A DNA stretch of 61,094 nucleotides from Planctomyces sp. SH-PL62 (GTDB lineage Bacteria; Planctomycetota; Planctomycetia; Planctomycetales; Planctomycetaceae): positions 1 to 61,094 of the forward strand of contig CAMDPX010000010.1 of the NCBI GenBank assembly GCA_945905295.1, read 5' to 3'. Both the position numbers and the translations under genes were made by a program. The notes beneath the pieces are model-generated. The model saw only the letters and a list, made by a program, of their open reading frames with translations, ran no database searches and was not told the origin of the DNA. Below, piece after piece: positions 48,141 through 55,617 of the stretch (positions are counted from its first letter, which is position 1; each line of letters starts with the position of its first letter).

Positions 48141-49949
48141 TCATCGTTGGCGACTTCGCCCACGCGGATCGAGTGGTCCCCAGAGCGTCTCAATTCTTTG
48201 CCAACGGTCGCTATCGGGGGGCAACCCGGCGGCTTTCAAAACCCGTTCGATGTGGAACCAGCGGAGCGGTTGTTGCTGCTCGATGCGATTCAAGTCGCGG
48301 ATCAGAACGGCGTAGCCGAACGGCAGATGCGAACAGAAATCGCGCAGCGTCGGGGCCACTTCGGCGATGAGCAATCGCAGTTCGGTGGCCAGAGGCGGAT
48401 GTCCCCGCGACACAAGCGAGGTGCGATAGCGGTTCATCCAGTCGCGCCGCGTCTGGCTGAGTTCGCTGACTTCGCCTACGCGAGCGATCTGTTTCAGTTC
48501 TGGCCAGGTCGGCACCTCCTTGCCAAGGGCGATGGCATGCAGTCGGCGCGTCCAGGTTTTCTCCAACCCTGCCTGTCGCAGTCGGCGAGCCAACGGCACC
48601 GTGCCCCCTTCGCGCTGAGCGAGCCGTTGGACCAGTTCGCTGACGGTGCTCGGATTCTTCCAGGCTTGCCGCGCGGCTTCACAGTCACGCTGGAACTGAA
48701 ACAGCTCTTGCAGCCGCAGCTTTCCGAATTGATGGATGGCATTGATGATTCGCGCCTTGGCCGAATCGAGGATGTGTTCAATGCCCCGTTCGACCTTCTG
48801 GTATTCAAGGTTCGTGTAGCCCAGGAACTTGGCCGTCTGAGGAATCTCGAAACCGTATAGCTCACGGGCCAGGCGAATATCGACACGGGTCTCTGGGCGG
48901 CGACGACAGTGGAAGAACCGACGGTGATCGCACCACAAGTCCAACAGGCGCGATTGCTCGGCCACGTCGGACGTCAGCAGCGCGGCGAGGCCCGCCGGAA
49001 ACGCTTGCATCGAATACATGCCGTCTTCTTCGATGTGCTTGATGATGCGGGCCGGCTTCTTGCCTCCGATGCGGAACAGATCGGCCAGTTCGCGACGCGA
49101 CTGACCTCGTTGCTCGCGAAGTTCCTGCAATCGTTCCCCGAAGGTCTGTCGCGATTGTTGCTGCTGCTCGCGAACGCTTTTCTGCCACAACTGTTTGAGC
49201 GTTCGCAGCTCAGCGGGAGTGCGACACAAACTTTCGGCCGGCTTGGCCATTTCGTCCCAGGGAGGCAACTCGAAATAACAGAGCCGCTTCATGGAATTCG
49301 ACGACACTCCCAGCGTTCGCAAATAGCTCTCCGAGCGGCCCTGGCGCGCACACAACATGCACAACTCGGCCCACGCCGGTGGATAGCCTCGGTCGATGAA
49401 CCGCTGGCGTTCGGTTTTTTCCCAGACCGATTCGGCTCGTGCCTCGTCCTCGCCAACCAACCGGCAGAAGCGAAGCAACAGCGACAATGGGATTGGGAAA
49501 TGTGCGCGTCGATATTCCCACAACGTACACGCGCTGAGCTTCACGCGGCGGGCTAATTCCGTCAGCGAGCCGGCTCGCATTTCGCACCGAGCGATCAGTT
49601 CGGGGATCGAATCGGGAGCTCCTGAATAGAGCCGGCACAGCTCTTCGACTTGCTCGGAGGCGACCTCTTGCCGCTGACAGAATTCGACAAACCGACGCAT
49701 CGTGAGGCAGGTCGGTGTGTGGACTCCCAACTCCATGTCGCGGAGTGCGGCGCGACTCATGCCCGCCTGGCGCGCGAATTCCAATCGCGTCATCCCCAGC
49801 GTTTTCGCGCGGATCTTCACGGCCGCTTGCGCCAGCGGTGGGGCCTGTTTGGATCGAGCCAACGACCGCAGCCGCAGGTTGGCATTGCGCAGGGCGTGGC
49901 CGGTCAGTCCTTTTGAACCGTTACGGGACTTGCTCGCATCATGCGGCAT
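48141..49949 (-). CDS. Large protein with about seven tandem HTH (XRE-like) domains
   Basis: A 602-residue protein. ATG 49949 (GGAG six bases upstream) is preferred over 50039 and 50078. It contains a series of XRE-like helix-turn-helix units: about 42-90 (TRLEFARQAGMSRAALRDME), 110-160 (LTELARRVKLSACTLWEYRR), 180-225 (SYLRTLGVSSNSMKRLCYFE), 265-320 (SRRELADLFRIGGKKPARII), 350-400 (IPQTAKFLGYTNLEYQKVER), 425-475 (PLARRLRQAGLEKTWTRRLH) and 530-580. No other domain is visible. A seven-HTH array is unusual for a repressor, and the family is not known to me. Confidence 0.72.
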   Translation of the reverse strand: MPHDASKSRNGSKGLTGHALRNANLRLRSLARSKQAPPLAQAAVKIRAKTLGMTRLEFARQAGMSRAALRDMELGVHTPTCLTMRRFVEFCQRQEVASEQVEELCRLYSGAPDSIPELIARCEMRAGSLTELARRVKLSACTLWEYRRAHFPIPLSLLLRFCRLVGEDEARAESVWEKTERQRFIDRGYPPAWAELCMLCARQGRSESYLRTLGVSSNSMKRLCYFELPPWDEMAKPAESLCRTPAELRTLKQLWQKSVREQQQQSRQTFGERLQELREQRGQSRRELADLFRIGGKKPARIIKHIEEDGMYSMQAFPAGLAALLTSDVAEQSRLLDLWCDHRRFFHCRRRPETRVDIRLARELYGFEIPQTAKFLGYTNLEYQKVERGIEHILDSAKARIINAIHQFGKLRLQELFQFQRDCEAARQAWKNPSTVSELVQRLAQREGGTVPLARRLRQAGLEKTWTRRLHAIALGKEVPTWPELKQIARVGEVSELSQTRRDWMNRYRTSLVSRGHPPLATELRLLIAEVAPTLRDFCSHLPFGYAVLIRDLNRIEQQQPLRWFHIERVLKAAGLPPDSDRWQRIETLWGPLDPRGRSRQR

Positions 49950-50479
49950 ACCAAACTCCGGGAGGGAGGAGGAGTCGGCGGGCGGGATCCAGTTGGGAGG
50001 GAGGAACGGTCGAAGAATGACAACAAACCGCCGTCCCATCAAGGTTCCCTGATGGCTTGAGGCCGCGATGGGACACACTTTGCATCGGCGACGCTGCCGA
50101 GCAACGCCCCCATCGACCTCGCGTCATTAGTATCAACTCGACTTTGAGCCGCTTGCGATTCACCACCAGTTGCGGATGCAACAGGTTTCCCATTCGCTGG
50201 CTCCCTAAATTCGCTGTCGACTCTTTGCCTGGAATGCGCGATCGACAGCGAATTTAAGGAGCCAGCGAATGGACGGCATTCTCAGCGACCAGCATCGACC
50301 AGGGACTCGATCGTCGAGTTGTTTGAGAGACCAATGAGGCAAGCTCGATGGTGCGAGCCTACTGCACCAAACGGCTCACTGTGCGAAAACTTCTCAAACA
50401 GTGCGACACCGCTCAGTCGCTGAGTGGTGAATTCAAAGCCGCACAGCAACCGTGGCTCAAATTGCGAGCCGGTTGAGCG
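49950..50479. other. Intergenic region of about 530 bp
   Basis: Between the multi-HTH gene and the monohaem cytochrome gene. It holds the palindrome at 50191-50271, a fragment of the CCACCGAGG family near 50325-50345 (ACCAATGAGGCAAGCTCGAT), and nothing else I can assign. Short open frames here start inside repeats and are not credible genes. Confidence 0.6.
50191..50271. repeat. CATTCGCTGGCTCC palindrome
   Basis: Arms CATTCGCTGGCTCCCTAAAT... and the complement ending GGAGCCAGCGAATG, separated by about 21 bp. A second copy is at 57152-57226. Confidence 0.92.
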
Positions 50480-50494
50480 TGGAACACCGTTTGC
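50480..50494 (+). promoter_or_regulatory. Candidate sigma-54 promoter
   Basis: TGGAACACCGTTTGC: GG at 50481-50482, GC at 50493-50494, exactly 10 bp apart, one mismatch to TGGCAC-N5-TTGC. It lies 54 bases before the ATG of the monohaem cytochrome gene. Confidence 0.62.
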
Positions 50495-50547
50495 CAAGCT
50501 CTCTGATTGTGTTTGGTGACTCACCTTATTCATTCAGGAGACTTGTG

Positions 50548-51054
50548 ATGAAAACAGCTCGATGGGGTTGGAGCGCATTGGCCGTCGTGTTGATCGGTGC
50601 GGGTGGTCTGACGATGACTCAGTTCGCCGCCACGCAGGAGACTCAGGCACCGAAGAAGGCCGAACCTGCACAAAAAGAGGACGCGAAGCCGGCAAAGAAA
50701 AATGACGAGAAGACGACGCCCGCTCGCCAAGGGGTGTCGAAGTTTATGCGGATGAAGCTGGAAGCGTCCCAGCAGGTACTGGCCGGACTCGCTCTGGAAG
50801 ATTTTGAATTGATTCAGGAAGGGGCCGCGAAGCTCGAAGAGATGAGCGCTGCCGAGAAGTGGCGTGTCACCAACGACCCGTTCTTCCGCGAGCACAGCGT
50901 GGATTTTCAACGAGTGGCTCAGCGGTTGGTCAAGAACGGGAAAGACGGAAAGCTCGATGCGGCCGCGCTGTCGTGGGTCGAAATGACATTGCAGTGCATC
51001 GAGTGCCACAAATGGGCGCGAGCCAATCTGGTCGTGGATCGGCCAGCCCGCTGA
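50548..51054 (+). CDS. Exported monohaem cytochrome (C-terminal CXXCH family), copy 1
   Basis: A 168-residue protein with a signal peptide (MKTARWGWSALAVVLIGAGGL), a Lys/Glu/Pro-rich linker, then a helical domain: RQGVSKFMRMKLEASQQVLAGLALEDFELIQEGAAKLEEM and a C-terminal CIECH (150-154). Related in pattern (MRxKLxxSQxVLxGL ... CxxCH near the end) to 57851-58294 and 58360-58845. It resembles cytochrome c' in having a helical body and C-terminal haem, but the family is not one I can name. A sigma-54 promoter lies upstream. Confidence 0.78.
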   Translation: MKTARWGWSALAVVLIGAGGLTMTQFAATQETQAPKKAEPAQKEDAKPAKKNDEKTTPARQGVSKFMRMKLEASQQVLAGLALEDFELIQEGAAKLEEMSAAEKWRVTNDPFFREHSVDFQRVAQRLVKNGKDGKLDAAALSWVEMTLQCIECHKWARANLVVDRPAR

Positions 51055-51072
51055 GGCAGACGAGCGGCGGGT

Positions 51073-51155
51073 GGCACGTCCCTGACCATCGGGAAGGGCG
51101 TGGGAATGGTGATTCGCTCGCATTCCCACGCCCTTCCCGATGGTCAGAGCGTGCC
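51073..51155. repeat. GGCACGTCCCTGACC palindrome
   Basis: GACCATCGGGAAGGGCGTGG (left) and CCACGCCCTTCCCGATGGTC (right), plus weaker outer pairing (GGCACG/CGTGCC). It follows the cytochrome stop codon and may act as its terminator. One copy in the window. Confidence 0.9.
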
Positions 51156-51271
51156 AGCCAGATTGAAGAATGATCCAGCCATGCGTGCGGCGGACATAGA
51201 CTTGGCGCACGGGAACGAGGTTGCTCTGCTCACGAATGACAGGCGGGGTGTCTGTCGTTACGGGCACGAAC

Positions 51272-52702
51272 ATGACGCTTTTCGATTGGCTGCTGTCGCT
51301 GCTGGGGTATGGGCTGACGCTGTTGCTGTTGCCCGTCGTGTTGTTGCTCAAAAAGCGGCAGCCGGTGTCGAGCGTGGCGTGGATGCTGTCGATCGTGTTC
51401 ATCCCAATCGGCGGTGCCGTGCTGTTTCTGCTGTTTGGAATCAATCGGATTGAGCGTCGCAAGGCCTCGAAACAGCGTTCGGCCGAACAACTGGCGGAGC
51501 AGCGTCCGCAACAGCCGGAACATGATCGGCCGCCGCGTGACACTGACCGGTTGGAGACGCGACGGTTGATGCGGTTGACTCAGCGGTTGACCGACGCCTG
51601 GCCCACTTGTGGCAACGACATCGAATTGTTGACGGACACGAATCGCACGTTGGGACTGATCGAGCAGGCGCTGCTCAGCGCGCGAGAGTCGATTCATCTC
51701 GAATACTACATCTGGCAGGCCGACCGTACGGGGACACGGATTCGTGATCTGCTGATCCGCAAAGCTCGCGAAGGGGTGCGCGTGCGCTTCTTGTACGACG
51801 GGTTTGGTTCGTTCTGGCTTACGAAACGTTTCTTGCGACCGATGCGCGAGGCGGGAATTCAAATCGCGACCTTTCTGCCCGGTCAGTCGTTTCGCGAGCG
51901 GTGGTCACTGAACCTGCGGAATCATCGCAAGATCGTCGTGGTCGATGGACGTGTGGCCTTTACCGGCGGCATGAACATTGGCGACGAGTACATCGGCCGC
52001 AGCTCCGCGTTTGTGTTTTGGCGAGACGCGCACTTGCGAGTCGTCGGACCGGAGGTGTGGCGGCACCAATTGGTGTTCGCCGAGGACTGGTATTTTGCGA
52101 CCGGCGAAGTGCTGCCGGACACCGAATGGCTTCCGCCGCCGGCGGCCACCGGCACCGTGACCGCTCAGACGGTGAGCGGCGGCCCTGAGAACGAGTGGTC
52201 GGTGTTCCAAGCCTTGATGCTGGCGGCCATCAACGAGGCGCAGGAGCGCGTGCTGATCGTGACGTCGTATTTTGCTCCCCCCACGGCCATTGTCGTCGCG
52301 ATGGAGAACGCGGCACTGCGCGGTGTTCGCGTGCGATTGCTGCTGTCGGGTCGCCTGAACCACGCCCTGTCCTTGCTGGCCGGCCGTGCGATCTATGATT
52401 CGCTGCTGAAAGCAGGCGTCGAGATCGCGGAGTACCAGCGGGGCTTGTTGCACTCGAAGACGCTGACTATCGACGGGCATTGGTCGCTGGTCGGATCGGC
52501 GAATTTCGACTGCCGCAGCTTGTTCTTGAACTTCGAGTCCGGAATGGTGTTGTACGACGAACGACTCGCGCAACAATTGGAGCAGCAGTTCGAGCTCGAC
52601 TTGCAGGACTCGATCCTCATCAACCCAGAGGTCTGGGATCGTCGTCCGTGGTTCCACATCGTCGGCGAAAATCTCTGCCGGCTGTTCACGCCGGCCTTGT
52701 AG
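51272..52702 (+). CDS. cls: Cardiolipin synthase (phospholipase D family)
   Basis: A 476-residue cardiolipin synthase. Two N-terminal TM helices (FDWLLSLLGYGLTLLLLPVVLLL; VSSVAWMLSIVFIPIGGAVLFLLFG) precede two HKD catalytic motifs: NHRKIVVVDGRVAFTGGMN and HSKTLTIDGHWSLVGSANFD. It joins two phosphatidylglycerol, or PG and PE, molecules to make cardiolipin. The start (51272) is set by the first TM helix. Its neighbours are a PGPGW protein and an endonuclease/phosphatase-like gene, recalling the E. coli clsB-ybhP-ybhN set. Confidence 0.93.
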   Translation: MTLFDWLLSLLGYGLTLLLLPVVLLLKKRQPVSSVAWMLSIVFIPIGGAVLFLLFGINRIERRKASKQRSAEQLAEQRPQQPEHDRPPRDTDRLETRRLMRLTQRLTDAWPTCGNDIELLTDTNRTLGLIEQALLSARESIHLEYYIWQADRTGTRIRDLLIRKAREGVRVRFLYDGFGSFWLTKRFLRPMREAGIQIATFLPGQSFRERWSLNLRNHRKIVVVDGRVAFTGGMNIGDEYIGRSSAFVFWRDAHLRVVGPEVWRHQLVFAEDWYFATGEVLPDTEWLPPPAATGTVTAQTVSGGPENEWSVFQALMLAAINEAQERVLIVTSYFAPPTAIVVAMENAALRGVRVRLLLSGRLNHALSLLAGRAIYDSLLKAGVEIAEYQRGLLHSKTLTIDGHWSLVGSANFDCRSLFLNFESGMVLYDERLAQQLEQQFELDLQDSILINPEVWDRRPWFHIVGENLCRLFTPAL

Positions 52703-52810
52703 GGTGGGACCAGCGGCGCTTCGCCGCGCCGGCCCACCGCCAGATAAATAACGTCCTTACAAACAGCAAGAATGGTGGGCCGGCGCTCGAAGCGAGCTTG
52801 TCCCACCCTA
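52700..52810. repeat. TAGGGTGGGAC...GTCCCACCCTA palindrome
   Basis: Ends TAGGGTGGGAC (52700) and GTCCCACCCTA (52810), inner arms GGCGGGCCGG/CCGGCCCACC. The cls stop codon TAG is part of the left end. A partial copy is at the left edge (1-81). Confidence 0.92.
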
Positions 52811-52816
52811 CGGTCT

Positions 52817-53239
52817 ATGCACCAGATGTTCGGTATCACTTCCAACTTGATCGGCTGGTTCGCGGCGATCTCGCTGGCGACGTTCGTGGTGAGTGCGGTT
52901 GCTCTGCCGTGGCTGTTGACGCGACTTCCCGAAGACTATTTCGACGAGACTTCGCCGATAGCACATCCGCCGTGGCCTCGTCATCGCGCGTTGTATTGGG
53001 CCTGGCGACTGCTCAAGAATTTGCTGGGGGCCGTGTTGTTGGTGGCGGGTTGCGTGATGTTGATTACGCCTGGGCAAGGCATCCTGACGATCATGGCCGG
53101 ACTCTGGTTGGCGGATCTGCCGGGCAAGCGCCGCTGGGAGCGATACTTGATCGGTCGCCCCAAAGTGCTGGCGTCGATCAACTGGATTCGCCAGAAATCC
53201 GGCCAGCCACCACTGCGATTTTCCCAAAAAGTGGAGTAG
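52817..53239 (+). CDS. PGPGW-family small membrane protein
   Basis: A 140-residue protein. ATG 52817 follows the palindrome. Two hydrophobic segments are seen (LIGWFAAISLATFVVSAVALPWLL and LLKNLLGAVLLVAGCVMLITPGQG); the ITPGQGILTIMAGLWLADLPGKRRWERYL stretch is the hallmark of the PGPGW family (Pro-Gly-Pro-Gly-Trp, here modified). Function unknown; linked to cls and the endonuclease-like gene. Confidence 0.8.
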   Translation: MHQMFGITSNLIGWFAAISLATFVVSAVALPWLLTRLPEDYFDETSPIAHPPWPRHRALYWAWRLLKNLLGAVLLVAGCVMLITPGQGILTIMAGLWLADLPGKRRWERYLIGRPKVLASINWIRQKSGQPPLRFSQKVE

Positions 53240-53247
53240 TTCGCCTC

Positions 53248-53967
53248 ATGATGCGATTGGTCACCTACAACATTCACAAAGGGATCGGCGGCAACGACCG
53301 GCGGTACAACCTCGAACGCATCATCGACGTGCTGGCCGCGCTGGAGGCGGATTTCCTCTGCCTGCAAGAAGTGACCATCGACCTGCCACGCACCGGCCGC
53401 CACGATCAAGCGGACATTCTGGCCGAACGGTTTCAGCCGATGTTCGCCACGTTTCAGCAGAACGTGCATTGGAAAGTCGGAGGCTACGGCAACCTGCTGC
53501 TGTCTCGCTGGCCGTTGTCCGAGCACCATCGCATCTCATTGCAGTTCGGACAGAAGAAGCCTCGTGGAGCGCAGTTGGTTGTGGTGGAGTCACCCTCCGG
53601 GCTGCTCCGCCTGACCAACTGGCACTTGGGCCTGAGCGAACGCGAACGGGATTGGCAGGTGCGGCGGTTGCTGAGTCACCCAGTATTCCACGCGACCGCC
53701 GAACACCCGACCTTGATGTGTGGCGATTTCAACGACTGGCGAAACACGCTGGGTCGAACGCTGCTGGTGCCGCACGGGCTGGTTCAAGCGACGTCTCCGC
53801 CCGGAAAGTTCCGTTCGTTCCCGGCCGCGATGCCGGTGATATCGCTCGACAAAGTCTTTCATTGCGACGGTATCACGATCGAATCCGCACATCTCGTGAA
53901 GACCCGGCAGACGCGACAGGCGTCCGATCATTTGCCGCTCTTGGTCAACTTTTCGATGCCGTCGTAG
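53248..53967 (+). CDS. Endonuclease/exonuclease/phosphatase-family protein (YbhP-like)
   Basis: A 239-residue EEP-fold enzyme: TYNIHKGIGG (Asn), FLCLQEVTID (catalytic Glu), NWHLGLSERERDWQV (His), MCGDFNDWRN (Asp/Asn) and QASDHLPLLV (Asp-His). Members hydrolyse phosphodiesters or phospholipid headgroups. ATG 53248 (or 53251). Only eight bases separate it from the PGPGW stop, so the two are an operon with cls. The stop TAG (53965-53967) lies in the left end of a palindrome. Confidence 0.88.
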   Translation: MMRLVTYNIHKGIGGNDRRYNLERIIDVLAALEADFLCLQEVTIDLPRTGRHDQADILAERFQPMFATFQQNVHWKVGGYGNLLLSRWPLSEHHRISLQFGQKKPRGAQLVVVESPSGLLRLTNWHLGLSERERDWQVRRLLSHPVFHATAEHPTLMCGDFNDWRNTLGRTLLVPHGLVQATSPPGKFRSFPAAMPVISLDKVFHCDGITIESAHLVKTRQTRQASDHLPLLVNFSMPS

Positions 53968-54128
53968 CCGCACTCGCCACAGCCTGTTGAAAAACGTGGG
54001 GCACGTTTCCAACGTGCCCAATTTCTTCGGAGAATGAGCACGATGAAATCGTGCTCCACGACTTTTTCAACAGGCTGGCCAGAGTGCGGGGATTGGCCGA
54101 CTTCCCGCGTTCTGGCGAACGCGGCTAC
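53964..54128. repeat. GTAGCCGCACTCGCC palindrome interrupted by another element
   Basis: Outer arms as in 45103-45167, but split at GCCA by a 98-bp element (53980-54077). Its two ends supply TAG stops to both the endonuclease gene (plus strand) and the universal stress gene (minus strand). Confidence 0.93.
53980..54077. mobile_element. 98-bp MITE-like element with CAGCCTGTTGAAAAA ends, 4-bp duplication
   Basis: Ends CAGCCTGTTGAAAAA and TTTTTCAACAGGCTG; inside are hairpins GGGCACGTTTCCAACGTGCCC and GAGCACGATGAAATCGTGCTC. It is flanked by GCCA on both sides (53976-53979 and 54078-54081), while the uninterrupted copy at 45103 has GCCA once. It has no coding capacity, so it would be moved in trans. 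Confidence 0.9.
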
Positions 54129-54583
54129 AGCGGGGGTGTCCCACGTATCGTGAGGACGGGGCACGTCGCACTGCGGACAACGTTCTCGGCGACGCTGCCC
54201 ATCAACAGATGCTTCAGTCCGGTGCGGCCGTGAGTCGCCAGCACGATCAAGTCGATCTTCTCGTGCGCCGCATAGGTGAGGATTTCGTGGATCGCCGGAC
54301 CTTCTCGATCCGCTCGCACAATGGCCGAGCAACGCGCGGCGAGTTCGGGGCTGGGGAGCGCGGCGAGCTTCTCGCGACACAACAGTCGCAGCTTGGGCAG
54401 CCACTCCGGCATCGGACTCATCGCCAATTCCGGATTCAGCGAGATGGCGTCGTAGCCCTCGAAGACATGCAGCAGATGGAGCTCTGCTTGAAACTTGTCA
54501 GCCAGATCAACGGCGAATTGCAACGCGTTGAGGCTGAGGTCGCTGAAATCGACCGGGCACAGAATCTTTTGGAGCGTGAGCAC
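54125..54583 (-). CDS. Universal stress protein, single domain
   Basis: A 152-residue UspA-type protein. GTG 54583 (AAGGA upstream) gives MLTLQKILCPVDFSDLSLNAL; the ATP-binding GxxG motif is ATHGRTGLKHLLMGSVAENVVRSATCPVL. It is preceded by a sigma-54-like promoter on the minus strand. It diverges from the second universal stress gene. Confidence 0.93.
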   Translation of the reverse strand: MLTLQKILCPVDFSDLSLNALQFAVDLADKFQAELHLLHVFEGYDAISLNPELAMSPMPEWLPKLRLLCREKLAALPSPELAARCSAIVRADREGPAIHEILTYAAHEKIDLIVLATHGRTGLKHLLMGSVAENVVRSATCPVLTIRGTPPL

Positions 54584-54630
54584 GATGGCCGTCCTTTCGA
54601 GAGCGAAGCGAAGAGTTGAGCCAACGACCT

Positions 54631-54647
54631 TGCAAGCGCGATGCCAA
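54631..54647 (-). promoter_or_regulatory. Candidate sigma-54 promoter
   Basis: Read on the minus strand: TTGGCATCGCGCTTGCA, with GG and GC separated by exactly 10 bp, matching TTGGCAY-N5-TTGCW with one deviation. It lies about 49 bases upstream of the GTG start at 54583. Confidence 0.68.
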
Positions 54648-54799
54648 AGGGGTGGCGTGGACCCTGTTCTCAGCACAGCGGCCATCTTGAGCGGTTTCGC
54701 ACGCACGACTGTGGCAACTCCGCACGTCGATTCACTTGGCCGCACACTCGCGGCGCGAATGTCGCCTTGGAGCGAAGGGTCGTGCGTGCGCGCATTTTG

Positions 54800-54904
54800 A
54801 TCCCAATTTCCAATCTCAAATTTCCAATTCTCAATTTTCAATGTGTTGTCCGCTTGAAACGTGACACTCTTCGGGGAATTGGAAATTGAGGATTGGAAAT
54901 TGAA
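54800..54904. repeat. CCAATTTCCAATC...GATTGGAAATTG repeat
   Basis: AT-rich inverted repeat with CCAATTTCCAATCTCAAATT on the left and GGATTGGAAATTGAA on the right, unlike the GC-rich surroundings. It lies in the 470-bp gap between the divergent stress genes, which holds no gene. Confidence 0.82.
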
Positions 54905-54917
54905 TACTGGTTTGCGG

Positions 54918-54984
54918 CTTCGCCGCGTCGTTTAACCCCCAACGGCGTAGGTACGCACGCCGATGACGTGGCGGTTAAACGGTC
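54918..54984. repeat. CGTTTAACC...GGTTAAACGG imperfect palindrome
   Basis: GTCGTTTAACCCCCAACGGC on the left and GTGGCGGTTAAACGGTC on the right; its right end abuts the sigma-54 promoter at 54984, suggesting it could influence the promoter or be an upstream activator site. Confidence 0.7.
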
Positions 54985-54998
54985 GGCACGACCTTTGC
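54984..54998 (+). promoter_or_regulatory. Candidate sigma-54 promoter
   Basis: CGGCACGACCTTTGC: GG at 54985-54986 and GC at 54997-54998, 10 bp apart; matches TGGCAC-N5-TTGC except the first base. It lies 56 bases before ATG 55054. Confidence 0.72.
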
Positions 54999-55053
54999 CT
55001 CAGATGGCGAGCGATCAAATTTGTCGTGTGTCACGATTCAAGGAGCAGTCACC

Positions 55054-55494
55054 ATGTCCTGGATTCCCAAAAAATGTGTGTTGGTGCCGATCGACTTCTC
55101 ATCCGCATCGGACAAGGCCATACAGACCGCCTTGGAAATCACCCGGCAACCGGGCGAGGTGCATGTGGTGCATGTGGCTCTGCTCCCGAACTTCATCCCG
55201 TACGCGGGAGAAGTGGTGAGCACGGTGGATCCGGGGCGTTGGCTGCAACTCGCCAAGACGCACTTGGCCGACTATCTGAAATCACGTCCGCAGTTCGCGG
55301 GGGTGTGCTCGAAAGTCTTGGAAGGAGATGCCGGCACGCGCATCGCCGAATTTGCGGCCGAGGCTCACGCGGACTTGATTGTCATGCCGTCGCACGGCTA
55401 CCACGGTGTCAAACGGTTTCTGCTAGGCTCAGTCACCGAGGCGGTGTTACGACACGCGCCCTGCGAAGTTTTGGTTCTTCGGCGTCTGGATTAG
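55054..55494 (+). CDS. Universal stress protein, single domain
   Basis: A 146-residue UspA-type protein. AAGGAG precedes ATG 55054. Domain features: KCVLVPIDFSSASDKAIQTAL and VMPSHGYHGVKRFLLGSVTEAVLRHAPCEVLVL. A sigma-54 promoter and the divergent universal stress gene lie upstream; a REP palindrome and the sigma-54 activator gene lie downstream, so regulation by that activator is likely but unproven. Confidence 0.93.
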   Translation: MSWIPKKCVLVPIDFSSASDKAIQTALEITRQPGEVHVVHVALLPNFIPYAGEVVSTVDPGRWLQLAKTHLADYLKSRPQFAGVCSKVLEGDAGTRIAEFAAEAHADLIVMPSHGYHGVKRFLLGSVTEAVLRHAPCEVLVLRRLD

Positions 55495-55520
55495 CTCGAA
55501 GCGCAAACATTGATTTGGTG

Positions 55521-55589
55521 GCGAGCCGGAGGGCGTTAGCCCCCGGACTTCAGAAATGCCGTCCGGGGGCTAACGCCCTCCGGCTCACC
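55521..55589. repeat. REP-like palindrome upstream of the NtrC-type gene
   Basis: GCGAGCCGGAGGGCGTTAGC left arm, GGGGGCTAACGCCCTCCGGC right arm; the best-preserved copy of the family of 20484 and 33385. Here it is intergenic. Confidence 0.93.
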
Positions 55590-55617
55590 TGAACTAGTTT
55601 GATGAGAAAGACCTGCC

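Noticed and set aside
49950-50193. Small minus-strand frame at 49939-50193
   Set aside because: It begins inside a palindrome and overlaps the multi-HTH gene start; no ribosome site.
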